Assembly: GCA_002236755.2 (NCBI GenBank)
Contig: NBZP02000054.1
Location: 1-64,000, forward strand
DNA from: Dothistroma septosporum
Lineage: Eukaryota; Ascomycota; Dothideomycetes; Mycosphaerellales; Mycosphaerellaceae
Length of the DNA: 64,000 bases
Direction of reading: 5' to 3'
The translations under genes were made by a program, and so were the position numbers. Shown piece after piece: positions 23,489 to 34,330 of this stretch (within the stretch, counting starts at the first letter, position 1; each line of letters opens with the position of its first letter). The notes under the pieces are model-generated. The model was not told the origin of the DNA. It did no database searches and was given only the letters and a program-made list of their open reading frames with translations.

Positions 23489-25052
23489 ATGTCGCTCGTT
23501 CCAGCCAGAAACGGTGCCAACGGCCCTCCAACTCGCGCGGCTGATTTGGTGTCGGACAAGCAAGTACGTACCCTCAGATTGTAGCTTTGCGCTGAAGGAC
23601 AACGTGGCTGATGCGCTGTAGTTCAGAACCTCCACCAAAGGCAAGGTTCCTACCGGTTACGCCGAGGAAATTGCGATATCAGAACAATCTTTTCGGAGTC
23701 TACACCGAGAAGTCCAGCAGTCGAACGCAGCCGGCAAGAAGCGAAAGCGAGAGACAAAGGGCGACAGCAGCGTGGTGTATGGTGCCGGCGCATACAAAGG
23801 ACCATGGGCGAAATATCAAGAGCGTCGTATAGACAGCGATAGTGGTGAGGAAGTAGAGGTGTCAGATGATGGCGAAAGCGGCGACGAGGAAGTGATATAC
23901 GAGGAAGATGCCATCGCAGCCAATCCCACGCGCGGCAGCCTCGCAGGAACGGGCTACAGCGAAGTATCGGCAGAGAAAGAGACGTCCACATTCGAAGGCA
24001 GCCAGCGCCTCGACTATCAAGGCCGCACGTATATGCACATACCGCAAGACCTGGATATCGACCTCACATCCGATCTGGAGAACCTGAGTCTGAAATGCTA
24101 CCACCCAAAGAAGCTTGTCCATACCTTTAAGCCGGCATCCAGCAAGACCGCGCACGAGAAGGCGCTCACATCTCTGAAGTTCTTCCCCTCGTCAGGCCAC
24201 CTACTGCTCAGTGCGGCTGCTGATGGGAAGGTCAAGCTTTGGGACGTCTATCACGATCGCGAGCTCCTCCGCTCCTACAACGGCCACACTAAATCAGTCG
24301 TGGACGTCGACTTCACACCCGATGGCTCTAAGTTCATTTCCGCTTCCTACGACCGCCAGATGAAAGTTTGGGACACAGAGACAGGAACATGCCTTGGCCG
24401 CTACAGCACAGGCAGCACACCTCACGTCGTCCGCTGGCAACCAGACGACCCATCAGGACACGAGTTCCTCGCCGGTATGCACGACAACAAGATCGTGCAG
24501 ATGGACACCCGACTCCCTGTAGATGGCGAGAAGAAGAATCCAGTCCAAGAATATGATCACCATCTCGGCCCTGTCAACACCATCACCTTCACCGACGAGA
24601 ACCGTCGCTTCATCACAACTTCCGACGACAAGAGTTTGCGCGCTTGGGAGTACAGCATTCCCGTTCCGATCAAATTCATCGCCGACCCAGAAATGTTCCC
24701 CATGGTCAAGGCCGCTTCTCACCCCAGCAAAAACAGCATGATTGCACAGAGCAGTGACAACTCGATCAAGGTCTACAACACGGGTGAGAAGATCAAGCAG
24801 AACAGGAAGAAGGAGTTCCGCGGACACAACAACGCCGGCTATGCTATCGATGTGGCTGTCGCACCTGACGGAGGGATCGTGTGCTCTGGAGATAGTGGCG
24901 GGTTCGTGTGCTTCTGGGACTGGAAGAGTTGCAAGATGTGGCATAAGATTAAGGCCAGTGATGCGGCAGTGCTCAGTGTGGCGTGGCATCCGAGAGAGAG
25001 CTCGAAGGTGGTGACCGGAGATCTCAATGGTGTGATCAAGTATTGGGATTGA
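23489..25052 (+). CDS. PRP17: Pre-mRNA-splicing factor Prp17/Cdc40 (WD40)
   Basis: Exons 23489-23563 and 23622-25052 give 501 residues; the 58-nt intron is GTACGT...GCTGATGCGCTGTAG. The N-terminal part includes SEQSFRSLHREVQQ and the signature GAGAYKGPWAKYQERR, followed by an acidic stretch. Residues about 200-501 are a WD40 propeller with KVKLWDVYHD, FISASYDRQMKVWD, KSLRAWEYSIPVPIKFIADP, NSIKVYNTGEKIKQNRKKEF and VIKYWD at the C-terminus. The family acts in the second catalytic step of splicing, binding the spliceosome at 3' splice site selection. The motif GEKIKQNRKKEFRGH before the last blades is typical of Cdc40 rather than other WD40 proteins. Confidence 0.95.
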
Positions 25053-25920
25053 GGGAGTGCTGCGCGAAGCAGGCAGAGGGGGGCATGCCACGGAGATGCT
25101 GATTTAGGCACGGCTCGAGCGCGAGAATGGCATTGATGCTAAAATGACCTGACGATTCCTTTCTCATTTCTTTGGTTGCTACGTCCCTTTCCTCGTTCAG
25201 CGTTCTTTTCTTTCTTCACAGCTTCTGTGCACTTCCCAGTCGAAGAGTCTAACAAAAGCAAAGGAGCAGAACAATCGCCTTTATCTTGCCGGCGCCTGGA
25301 TACGGACCCATGGCCCATAGTCGCTAACACCACAAATTATTAGTCCTTGTCACGACCCAGGATCTTACCTATCCGCCAATCCCGTTCAACGACTTACGCC
25401 GCATCTCTGTGAATGGTGGTCATTCACTCAAGAAACACGAGTGCTAATTTCCTGCGCATTCTGATTCGGCTGAAAATTTGCATATGGGTCCAACCGGTGC
25501 AAAGAACCCTTCTGAGAAAGTCCTTCCTTCAGACGCTCATCCAAATGCGCAGCGACAAGACTTAGGTTCCTCGCCTTCGATGCGGTCCTACTGCACTGCG
25601 ATGCAGGTTGGGACCATGGTTCGGGTTTTGGATCAATGCTGCTTTAAGGCATGCCTGTCGTACTCTGTGCTGAACTGTTCAAACAGCTGTCATCGGGCTG
25701 TTCAACAGTCTAGAGTCTCACGCCCGAAGAGATCAGTAAAAGGCAGCTTCATCCCCCCTAATCGCCATCACATCTGTCCTCGCTTCTGACGCAATTCTTC
25801 TTCGGACAGAAGTCCTCCTCAACCCAAGCCTGCCTGAGATTTCTCTTCTCACTCGTCAACCCAATCCGTCGCGGTGCATACAGCCCTCTATTCATCCATG
25901 CAACGTGTCCTAGAGCCTCC
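25053..25920. other. Intergenic, no gene seen
   Basis: This spacer lies between the 3' ends of PRP17 (plus strand) and the minus-strand gene that ends at 25921. No frame with coding character was found. Confidence 0.6.
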
Positions 25921-27000
25921 TCAATTACCCATCCATGCCCTACGTCCAACTCTCACAGAGTCCTTAGATGCACGCAGAACATCCTGCAGCACAAGCTCCT
26001 CCCACTCGCCAGAGTCGTGCGCGACACCTCTCGTACCACTCATCATTCTCTCCACTCTGACTCCACGATTCGGATCGTACGTTGCAAAGCCCGCCAGGAA
26101 TGTAGTGTTGGCCTTCTCCTGCTCAAAGATCAAATCGGCGATCCCACTCTTGTCAAGCCAATCTTGAAGGGACCGGCTACCGGTGTTGTGGAGGGCATCT
26201 TCGAGGACATCTCGGGGTGCGAAGAAGGTCTTGATACTTTGGAGGTAGTCTTGTTCTGTGTGCCACTCGTAGTCTGTTTGGAGGTGGATGGTGTACTGGA
26301 TGCCGTTGCATGTGATAAAGGACTCCTCCTAGCGGATGGCGTTGGGTGATTTTTTGAGGGTGATGTGGCGTTTGAGGAATTGGAGATTTCGAGCCATGAC
26401 TGCAGTCTTCTTTTGACCTCTCCTGAGTTGGATGTGGATCGCGCAATTAGGCTGGCGGTCATGTTTGTAGATGGCGGTGTGCTTAGCGCCGTAGTTGCCC
26501 AGCCGCCCGAGGAGATGTTGGAAGTCGTAGTTCTGGATCGCGGCCTCGATGCGGAGCGGTCGAGTCGAAGGACTCTGGAGGATCTGTTGCAAATGTCAGC
26601 GAGCGTTTCACGTAATGGAGACTCACGCACCGAGACAAACTCGTGTCGTAGCTGTCGACATGTGTGAAGCAGGGCGTGCTGATGCATCGTCACCCTTGGG
26701 ATTGGACTCTCGGTGGTCTTGTACTGGTAGGGTACACACGGCATTCGATGCTCAGTGCATACCGTAGCTGTGCAATCGACCACCTTCCCGACAGTGTACC
26801 ACTCAGAAACATTGCGAACCGTTCTCCGAGAGCTGCGCAGGAGGAAGGGCACCTCTGTCCTCGGGGAAATGTGTATGTCTGTGATATCGGCTACTACGAG
26901 CTCATAGACTGTGGTCATCAGCGCTGTCCTCGAGGTAATAGGGAGTGCTGACTTACTACTATTGCGCAATTCTCCCGGGACCCCAAGAAGGCTGACCTGT
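25921..27000 (-). pseudogene. Uncharacterised fungal gene with in-frame TAG; 5' end unresolved
   Basis: Splicing at 26956-26909 (GTAAGT...GCTGATGACCACAG) joins VPGELRN to SIYELVVADI, the common start of a large family of fungal proteins of unknown function. A second intron, 26630-26584 (GTGCGT...GCAACAG), follows LLHTCRQLRHEFVS. The third exon reads in frame through YDFQHLLGRLGNYGAKHTA and LQFLKRHITLKKSPNAIR to TAG at 26331-26329. The same frame then stays open for another 135 codons with clear coding character (GIQYTIHLQTDYEWHTEQDY, EWEELVLQDVLRASKD) and ends with TGA at 25921. No intron with a matching phase removes the TAG. No ATG was found in frame upstream of the first exon. Options are a nonsense-mutated pseudogene, a base error or stop readthrough. 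Confidence 0.6.
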
Positions 27001-27409
27001 AGGTACGTCGTGGCGATGTCGTTTGAAATGTGGTCGAGGACGGTCTTCGAAGAGGGAACACCGATTGCTGGATGATGTAATGTCGTGAAGTTTGCGCAAT
27101 TTGGAAGGTGGTAAGGCGAAGAAGTGCTGTGTCGCCAAGGCTGGCATTCGAGTCCCGCTCCGAGCGTTTCATTCACTTCCCCAGAAATGTTCCCGCGCAC
27201 GGCTCACATTACGTCAGCCAGCGAGTACTTCGTTTACCGCACCGCCTGACGAACATCAAATTTGCTCGCAAGCCCACCAGCTTTCCGCACTCATTTCCCC
27301 AATACAAGCACCACCCCTTTGTTCTTGCACTCAATTGCCCGACCACGTCAGCACCATAAGCTGTCCGTGACGTTCATCGACATCCCGAGCGACAGCGTCT
27401 TCCGCTATC

Positions 27410-27807
27410 ATGTCGGCTACTTACGGCACTGTCGACGTGCTTCTGATCATCGCTTTCTTGACCATTCTATGTGCACCACTCGCCGCTCTCGACCAGCACC
27501 TGTACGTGCAAGTAGCGTACTGCGCGGTGCTCATCCCGAGCGTCCTCTTCGTGAGTCGTCATCGTCGCACATGGATTCGACTCGAGTCTCACAGTGCCTA
27601 TAGCTTTTTCTCTGGATTTTTTCAGTCTTCGTCCCTGGCGCGATCTCCATGTACACTGCAATTGCTGGAGCCTTTGCACACGTCGCGCAAGCGTCCTCGA
27701 ACTTCGATGTCGTCAAGGTCCATGACGCCTTAGCGACCGAGAGGTCAAGGGTCCAAGAGTTTGCCACGGGAGACATCGTTTGTCGCGGTGGCGAAGGTCA
27801 GAAGTAG
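27410..27807 (+). CDS. Small predicted membrane protein, two TM segments
   Basis: Exons 27410-27550 and 27604-27807 give 114 residues. The 53-nt intron GTGAGT...GCCTATAG is chosen because the spliced frame continues hydrophobically (VLF then LFLWIFSVFVPGAI). The next AG downstream would instead give a polar Ser/Arg-rich frame. Residues about 8-30 (VDVLLIIAFLTILCAPLAAL) and 36-60 are hydrophobic. A short helical polar tail follows (NFDVVKVHDALATERSRVQE). No family is recognised. A further 3' intron could extend it. Its start lies about 400 bp from the start region of the minus-strand gene before it. Confidence 0.5.
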
Positions 27808-28125
27808 TACAGGAGCTGACCTCATGGGGGCGAGGTCTTGAGAAAGAGGCTTTTGATGTGAGGGGTCCAATAATCGCGGTGAGTGCCTCCTGCTGAGATG
27901 GATCCTGGAAGCACGTACCAACCGACGCCGAACTGATGCAGAAGGGAAGGGGACTTTAGAGACCGATTGATGGTATACGAACAGAACGTAATTGAGCTTG
28001 CCTACCGGCAAAAATGAATGCGCTCACGCAACCTTCCAGCTGCGAGCTAGCCATCTCTACAACGCCGGACCTTTCGAGCTCTCGTCTCACACCTGATATC
28101 TCCCAAACGCCTCATAACAATCATG

Positions 28126-29916
28126 CTACGATTCGCCTCCATGATCATTGATGTTATGCAGCGCGATATCTTGACTCTCACTTCGCTCCTGCCCATTTGC
28201 CGGTCTTGAAGAGTTCCTGGCGGCCACGAAGCTGTTGCCGCGCGAGATTCTATCGCGAACTTCCTTCTTCGGTAGTCGGCCTTCACCATCCGAGCCGCTG
28301 TCACGGGCGACGACCTCGCCATGGTTGTCGACATCAGCGCCGTTCAGCGCTAATTTAATGTCACGTTGGGTAGCGTTGCCATGAGCGACCGCCTCCACCG
28401 CTTTCTCCATCACCTTCATCTTCTTGGTCTCACCACGAATCCGCTCTAGGTGATCGAAATACTCTTGGTCGACTGGAGTGACATACTTACCACAGAAGAC
28501 GCCGACTTCAAAACGTTGGGTCTTGGGATCACGCGGGCTCTGCTGGGCACATGCTGACGTGAGGTCGTCCAAGCTTTGGTAGATCACATCATCGGCGCCA
28601 ATGTGCTCGGCGATGTCTTTCGATGTGCGACCGTGCGCTACGAGCTCGTTTCGTGATGCAAGGTCAATGCCGTAGATGTGAGAGTGTGTCACAGGTGGCG
28701 CACAGCTGCTGAAGTAGACCTTTTTCGCTCCAGCTTCTCGTGCCATCTGGACAATCTCGCGCGAAGTGGTGCCGCGGACAATACTGTCATCGACGAGAAG
28801 CACGTTCTTGTCCTTGAACTCGATCGGTATGGCGTTCAGCTTGGCGCGAACACCACGTTGCCTCGCGGTCTGGTTCGGCATGATGAAAGTTCTGAAGATG
28901 TACCGATTCTTGACGAAACCTTGACTCTCCGGTATCTTGAGGTGCTTGCTGACAGCATATGCGGAGACCATGGCGGTTTCAGGGATCGGGATGACAGCAT
29001 CGATAGTCTTGACAACATCTGGTCCAAGCTGTTTCTGGATTGTTTCAGCGAGGCGGTAACCCATGAGTTGCCGACTCCGATACACGGAAATACCATCGAT
29101 CTCGCTTTCTGGTCGAGCGAAGTAAACATACTCGAAAATGTCTGGCGCGTAGTCTAGCTGCGGGCTGACCTGACGGAACTCCGGCTCCTTGCCCTTCTCG
29201 ATAATTACTGCCTGGCCGGGCAGAATGTCTCGGATGTTGGTGTAGCCATTCTGAGAAAGTGCAACCGACTCGGATGCCATCATGTAGTCCTTGCCGCCCT
29301 GCACATCCAAAGAAGGTCTCTCGCCAAGAACCATAGGTCTGATGCCGTGGGGATCGCGAAACCCAATCAGTCCAAAACCAGCCAGCATCGCAGTACATGC
29401 CCAGCCGCCCTTGCACTTATCGTACATGGCTTCCAGCGCGCGGAAGATGTCCTGAGCATTGACACGTGCCTTTCCTGTGACGTTGAGTTCGTCGGCGAAG
29501 ATGTTCAGCATCAGCTCACTGTCGGACTCGGTGTTGATGTGCCTGTGCGCTGTCTGGTCCAGATACTCCTTCAGCGCTGGCGCATTGATCAAGTTGCCAT
29601 TGTGTGCGAAGCAGATACCGTACGGTGAGTTCACGTAGAACGGCTGCGCCTCGGCGTTTGCGCTGCTGCCGGCTGTGGGATATCTCAAATGTCCAATGCC
29701 CATGTATCCGGGAAGATCCTTCACCCTCTTGCCCTCGTTAAAGACCTTCGAGGCAAGACCGTTTCCCTTGCACTGAAAGATCTTGGCGCCCTTCGAACAT
29801 GTCGCTACACCACACGCGTCCTGGCCGCGGTGTTGGAGGTAGTAGAGCGCTTGGTGGAGCTCTGGCGCAGCGTCCGCGGACGTGGAGGCGAGGATGACGG
29901 CCAAGATACCGCACAT
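28126..29916 (-). CDS. ADE4: Amidophosphoribosyltransferase (purine biosynthesis, step 1)
   Basis: A single-exon frame of 596 residues begins MCGILAVILAS, so Cys2 is exposed as the glutamine amidotransferase nucleophile after Met removal. N-terminal class II GATase motifs include GIGHLRYPTAGSS and FAHNGNLINAPALK. The C-terminal phosphoribosyltransferase half carries the PRPP-binding loop KNVLLVDDSIVRGTTSREIV and YGIDLASRNELVAHGR. The enzyme makes 5-phosphoribosylamine from PRPP and glutamine in the cytosol. The last 70 residues are polar and variable. It is divergent from the RID-type gene with a long (about 1.4 kb) shared upstream region. Confidence 0.97.
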   Translation of the reverse strand: MCGILAVILASTSADAAPELHQALYYLQHRGQDACGVATCSKGAKIFQCKGNGLASKVFNEGKRVKDLPGYMGIGHLRYPTAGSSANAEAQPFYVNSPYGICFAHNGNLINAPALKEYLDQTAHRHINTESDSELMLNIFADELNVTGKARVNAQDIFRALEAMYDKCKGGWACTAMLAGFGLIGFRDPHGIRPMVLGERPSLDVQGGKDYMMASESVALSQNGYTNIRDILPGQAVIIEKGKEPEFRQVSPQLDYAPDIFEYVYFARPESEIDGISVYRSRQLMGYRLAETIQKQLGPDVVKTIDAVIPIPETAMVSAYAVSKHLKIPESQGFVKNRYIFRTFIMPNQTARQRGVRAKLNAIPIEFKDKNVLLVDDSIVRGTTSREIVQMAREAGAKKVYFSSCAPPVTHSHIYGIDLASRNELVAHGRTSKDIAEHIGADDVIYQSLDDLTSACAQQSPRDPKTQRFEVGVFCGKYVTPVDQEYFDHLERIRGETKKMKVMEKAVEAVAHGNATQRDIKLALNGADVDNHGEVVARDSGSDGEGRLPKKEVRDRISRGNSFVAARNSSRPANGQERSESQDIALHNINDHGGES

Positions 29917-31303
29917 AGTGGAGGTGGTCTACGTGTATGGTCGGAAGAGCTGTATCGACGCTATGCACGATGTCAGCCTCTGGAGCTATTCAGAATTTTT
30001 CTGCTGTTGAATCAGGTCATGTGCAAGTCAGGAAGAGTTGGTCCGCTCATGAGAGTCGCAAGTCTAACATCTATAAAGGGTACTCTGGCTCATCATATGC
30101 TATCCGGAAACGATCGGGAGCTGCTCTTACCTTCTCTCAATGCCTTTTGCGCGACCTCAGGGTGGTTGACAGCGGAGAGTCGTGCGTTCGCGGTGGGGTC
30201 TGCCGGATTGTCGCGGGCCTGGCGTGTGCTCTATGCGATCAAGACCATGGTGGCAAAGATTGAGAGGCCTCAAGCAAGCGGCAGCACGTGAGATAGACAT
30301 CTTGTTAAAGTCGAAGTGGAAAATCTCATCCTTCGACCTGAATGTAGCTTGTTCGGCATCAATTGCCGAGCCACAATCTCGGGCTTGGGAACGAGGGGCA
30401 TGGAAACCTTCTCTCGCCAGCACTTCACCCATTGCTTCATGCCAAAACAGCACTCTCACACAATCGTTCCGTGCCCAAGCACTTCACTCATCGCCCTCGG
30501 GATATGTCGCTCTCTCTGCAAGCGGTCTAATTACGTTCGCGGCAGTCAGCTGAGCTCTCTCGACCAGCGACGACAACAGCAGCATCTTCCGTGGCAGACA
30601 CGCTCTGTCAGCTCGCAATGGACACGATGAACTTGCGAGGGACCAGAGTCCTGACGACACATGCTCGCAACGGCTATGGCTTCACTTGCGCTACATCCAC
30701 ATGCACAGCACTGAATGATAGCATCACATTGACCTCGCTCCGGTGGACCTGTATTCTTGGCCAGGGCAACAGACAGGCCAGGGCCTAAGACAATCCACCA
30801 GCGAGAGGAGAGATGTGCTGTATGATGCCACCTAAAAGGCAGCAGGCGGCACGAGGGACATGGGTGATGTTGTGTATCGCTGCCGCAAGTATTTGTCCCT
30901 TTCACTTCACATCTCATCTGATCAGCCGCGCGCATCACGCACCCTATCCCACTCCGTCCACGTGGGTTCCTCGTCTTCGTACACTCGCTACCTGCATTCT
31001 CACGGCTGTACCTGCAGCTGAACCATACAGAAGCGCGCTAAAGTGATGCTGAGGACACCAGCATCCTCACTTTGTGTAACAGATTGAACCAGCAGCCGCG
31101 GCGGCAGACTCCACCTGCGGCGTTTGCAACTTGTCTCAACCTCACTTTGTTGTTCTACAACCGAGACACTTCGATCTTCACATCCTCTTCTCGATGACAG
31201 TTCTTACATCGAGTAGCTTTTCGCCGCTTGCCGCTACTTGCACCATTCCTCACCCATCTGCACGTTCAATACATCCATCAACAACTGCCACATCACCGCC
31301 AAC
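29917..31303. other. Intergenic between divergent ADE4 and RID-type gene
   Basis: No supported gene. The region must hold the promoters of both flanking divergent genes. Short frames on both strands lack motifs. I did not find an exact Gcn4-type TGACTC upstream of ADE4 by eye. Confidence 0.55.
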
Positions 31304-33474
31304 ATGGTCAAGTATCGCTTTGCTAGCTCGTCCAAGAACCCTCCAGAGTCTATCGACCTGATCGAAAACGATGATCTTCAGATTCGGTTTGACCGTATCA
31401 ACCTCAACGACGTTACTGACACGATCGACCTCTCTGCCGATGATGATGAGTGCATTCGCGAGCTCACTCCAGGCGAAGTTGGCAGACTGCAGGCAAAGCC
31501 GCAGTCATCGACGACTCCTCTTGCTGTGCCACCTGGCTACCGGAAACAAAACAGTGCGACAACGCCGACTGGCGTGACAATTCGGCCTGAGGCCGACGCC
31601 GAGCTGGAAGATGGAGACTTCATCCGGGTAAAGCAGATCGTGAAACATCACTTCACCGGCGAAGTGCTTGCAAGGAGCATTCTACTGCGGCGTACTCGAC
31701 GTGTCAACAAGTATTTCAAACGCGATCGCAACGAACTCTGCGTTGCCATTCAGCTCCCGGACGAAACAGAACATGATCTGAATCCATCCTTGGACAGCTC
31801 TTTGGTGGACATCCCGCTTACCTCCATCATTCAACTACGGACAATTCTCTTCACAAATATGGTATTTCCGCACATCAGCTTTCGCCACAACGGAAGATTC
31901 TACCGCGACGATGCAGAGATCGAGGAACAGGCAGAACTCGTCGTGAGATGGAAGTACGTTGAGTACTACAGCCTCAAGGACCGGCGTGTGAAAAGCGGTG
32001 CTATAATGCATCTCATGGAGGACGAGGTCGACCTCCAGAATCGAACATCAGATGTGGCTAAGTATCTCAAATGGCGCGAGCAAGATTCAGCACACAAGCC
32101 TCGCGCATCGAAAGTCGCCAAAATTTCCTCCCTGACGCCATACCCAATCAAAAGTGAGCCACCAACCGATGAGCTCGTCGATCTCACTATGGATGAGCCT
32201 GAGTCCAGTCGAGCAAGCAAGCGAAAATTCGACGCCATTTACGTTCCCAGCGATTCCGAGGAAGAGATCACGGAAGGACAGCAAGAGACTATCTTCCGCG
32301 AGATCAAGAAGCGTCGCAATCGCCACGGCGTGTTGACCGAGCGCAGTGAAAGCGTCTCTACCACCACTACCACTCACAAGGTCCGCAAGTCGAAGACCAT
32401 CTCTGGTTCATCCAGCTTCACTAGCAGGCGCCAGGACAGTCTTTCACCGCTTGTAGAAGATGTCTACACATTTGCCGACATCTGTGCAGGTGCTGGCGGT
32501 ATGAGTCGAGGTGCTGAGCAAGCTGGACTCAAGCATAGCTTCTTACTCGATAACTGGGCCGATGCCTGTCGGACTCTCAGGCTCAACTTCCCAGGCGCCA
32601 GGGTCCTCGAGACTGACATCCACGAGTTCTGCACCAGCGGCCAATCGGCCCCGTGGATGCGTGTCGATGTTTTGCACATCAGCTTTCCTTGCCAAACATA
32701 CTCTGCAGCCCACACCCGCCCAGTCGGTGCATGTCCAAACGACGATGCCAACGAAGCTGCTGGATACTGTGTGGAAGACATTCTCAAGTTGACACGGCCT
32801 CGCGTGGTCACCTTTGAGCAGACCGAGGGACTCTTCTCGCGCCACCCCGACTCTTTTGCAGCGCTCATTCAGCAGCTGACCGCGATGAACTACAATGTTA
32901 GATGGAGAGTCTTGCAGTGCGACCGCTTTGGAAACGTGCAACCTCGCAAGCGCCTCTTCGTCATTGCCTCCTGGTAAGTTTCCTTTTCTCGCCGACAGAT
33001 GGACATCACTGACCGTGTCATAGTCCAGGCGCCCCACTGCCACCATTTCCCAAGCCGACTCACGGCAACGGGCACGGCCTGCAGAAGCCAGTCACCATTC
33101 GAGACCGTCTCAACCTCGTACGGCCCGGTATGGACTCGCACGACCAGCACATGCGCCGCTTCGGTAAACGCAACGGTGTCGCCTACAACCCGAATCAGCC
33201 TCTCCGTCAGTGCATCACCACAGGCGGCGGCGATGGCGATCTCCATCCAGACGGCGACCGTAGTTTCACGATGCGCGAGCTGGCCTGTCTCGCTGGTTTC
33301 CCAGCATACCACAAGTTTGCACACAGCAAAGCGATGACAACGATCCGTAAACAGATCGGGAATGCTGTGCCGAGTATGGTCGGTAACGTGATCTTTGGAG
33401 AGATCATTCAGAGCATGCGGGAGCATGATAAGGTGGTGGCTGCTTGGAAGCCGGAATACATTGAGCTTGATTAA
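31304..33474 (+). CDS. RID/DmtA-type cytosine-5 DNA methyltransferase homologue
   Basis: Exons 31304-32973 and 33024-33474 give 706 residues; the 50-nt intron is GTAAGT...GTGTCATAG, and the spliced junction reads VIASCPGAPLP. The N-terminal half has an acidic segment and a region around GDFIRVKQIVKHHFTGEV and FYRDDAEIEEQAELVVRWKY. The methyltransferase motifs are I, FADICAGAGGMSRGAEQAGL (about residue 388); IV, HISFPCQTYSAAHT with the catalytic Cys after Pro; motif VI position, FEQTEGLF, EQT instead of the usual ENV; VIII-like QPRKRLFVIAS; and X, KQIGNAVPSMVGNVI. EQT and the SFPCQTxSxAHT pattern are what I recall of the fungal RID/Masc1/DmtA branch. Neurospora RID is required for RIP. The start is the first ATG after a pyrimidine-rich leader. 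Confidence 0.88.
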
Positions 33475-33886
33475 GAAACAAAAGGATGGAGATGGCGGAG
33501 AAATTGGATCGTCGAGCGCGTCGACGCTGCGTTTCAGGGTTGCATACGGAGAAAGTGTTTTGTCATGAGAGCTTTGGGAGAGGCGTTGTGGATGGGCAGG
33601 CAAGAGCAGTATCAGGTAGCAGAAGACTGCAGCTGTAACGTTCTGAACAGCCTTGGGCTACATTATCGTAGCAGATAGCATGACTCGTTCCCGAATACGG
33701 CCCTTCAGAATGCATGCACAGCATAGGCGCAATTCCCTCGGCTTCCACGGTTCATCGGTCTGTTAGTTGTTAGCGCCATGCCGCGTGGCCTTGGATCGAC
33801 GCTGGCTCGAACGCCATCTTATAAGCAAAGCAACTCCTCCATCGTCCATCGCGTGCAGTTCACACCGGACCATTTTCACCAGCAAC

Positions 33887-34045
33887 ATGGGTCTCATGAA
33901 GGTGAATATCGCCGACTCCATCCTTGCAACAAAGATATGGGGAGAGTCTGGAGATGACAAGGATGCTCCTTTCGATGCAGCCAAGAAGATGCATCTTGGC
34001 TCTCACTTGGCAGGTGCGACCCTCGTGTTCATGACGAGCAGGCAA
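33887..34045 (+). CDS. Possible small gene, first exon only
   Basis: A TATA-like CTTATAAGC near 33818 is followed after about 60 nt by AACATGG. An open frame begins MGLMKVNIADSILATKIWGE and reaches VFMTSRQ at about 34045, where GTATAC could start an intron ending CATCACTCCAG near 34101. The continuation would run into the leader of the GH76 gene and is not convincing. No family is recognised. It may be an upstream transcript of the GH76 promoter region. Confidence 0.25.
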
Positions 34046-34330
34046 GTATACGGTCCCAATCATTCTCCTTGCTGTCAGATTCCTCACTCTCATCACTCCA
34101 GTGCGACTTCTTCACGCTCGTTGCACTGTCGCTCGCTCAAAATCACAGATCCCCCGCTCGACCCCCACCTCCACGGTCGCGATTGTCTTCGCTGTTTGTT
34201 CGCGAGAAACACCTCCTGCTGCGCCTCCCTTTCCGCGGCTCCAGCACAGCAACCAGAAACTCACCCATCGCGCTGGCCGAACCGGCCCACATCACTCTAG
34301 ACACACATATTCCTCGACAATACCACCACC

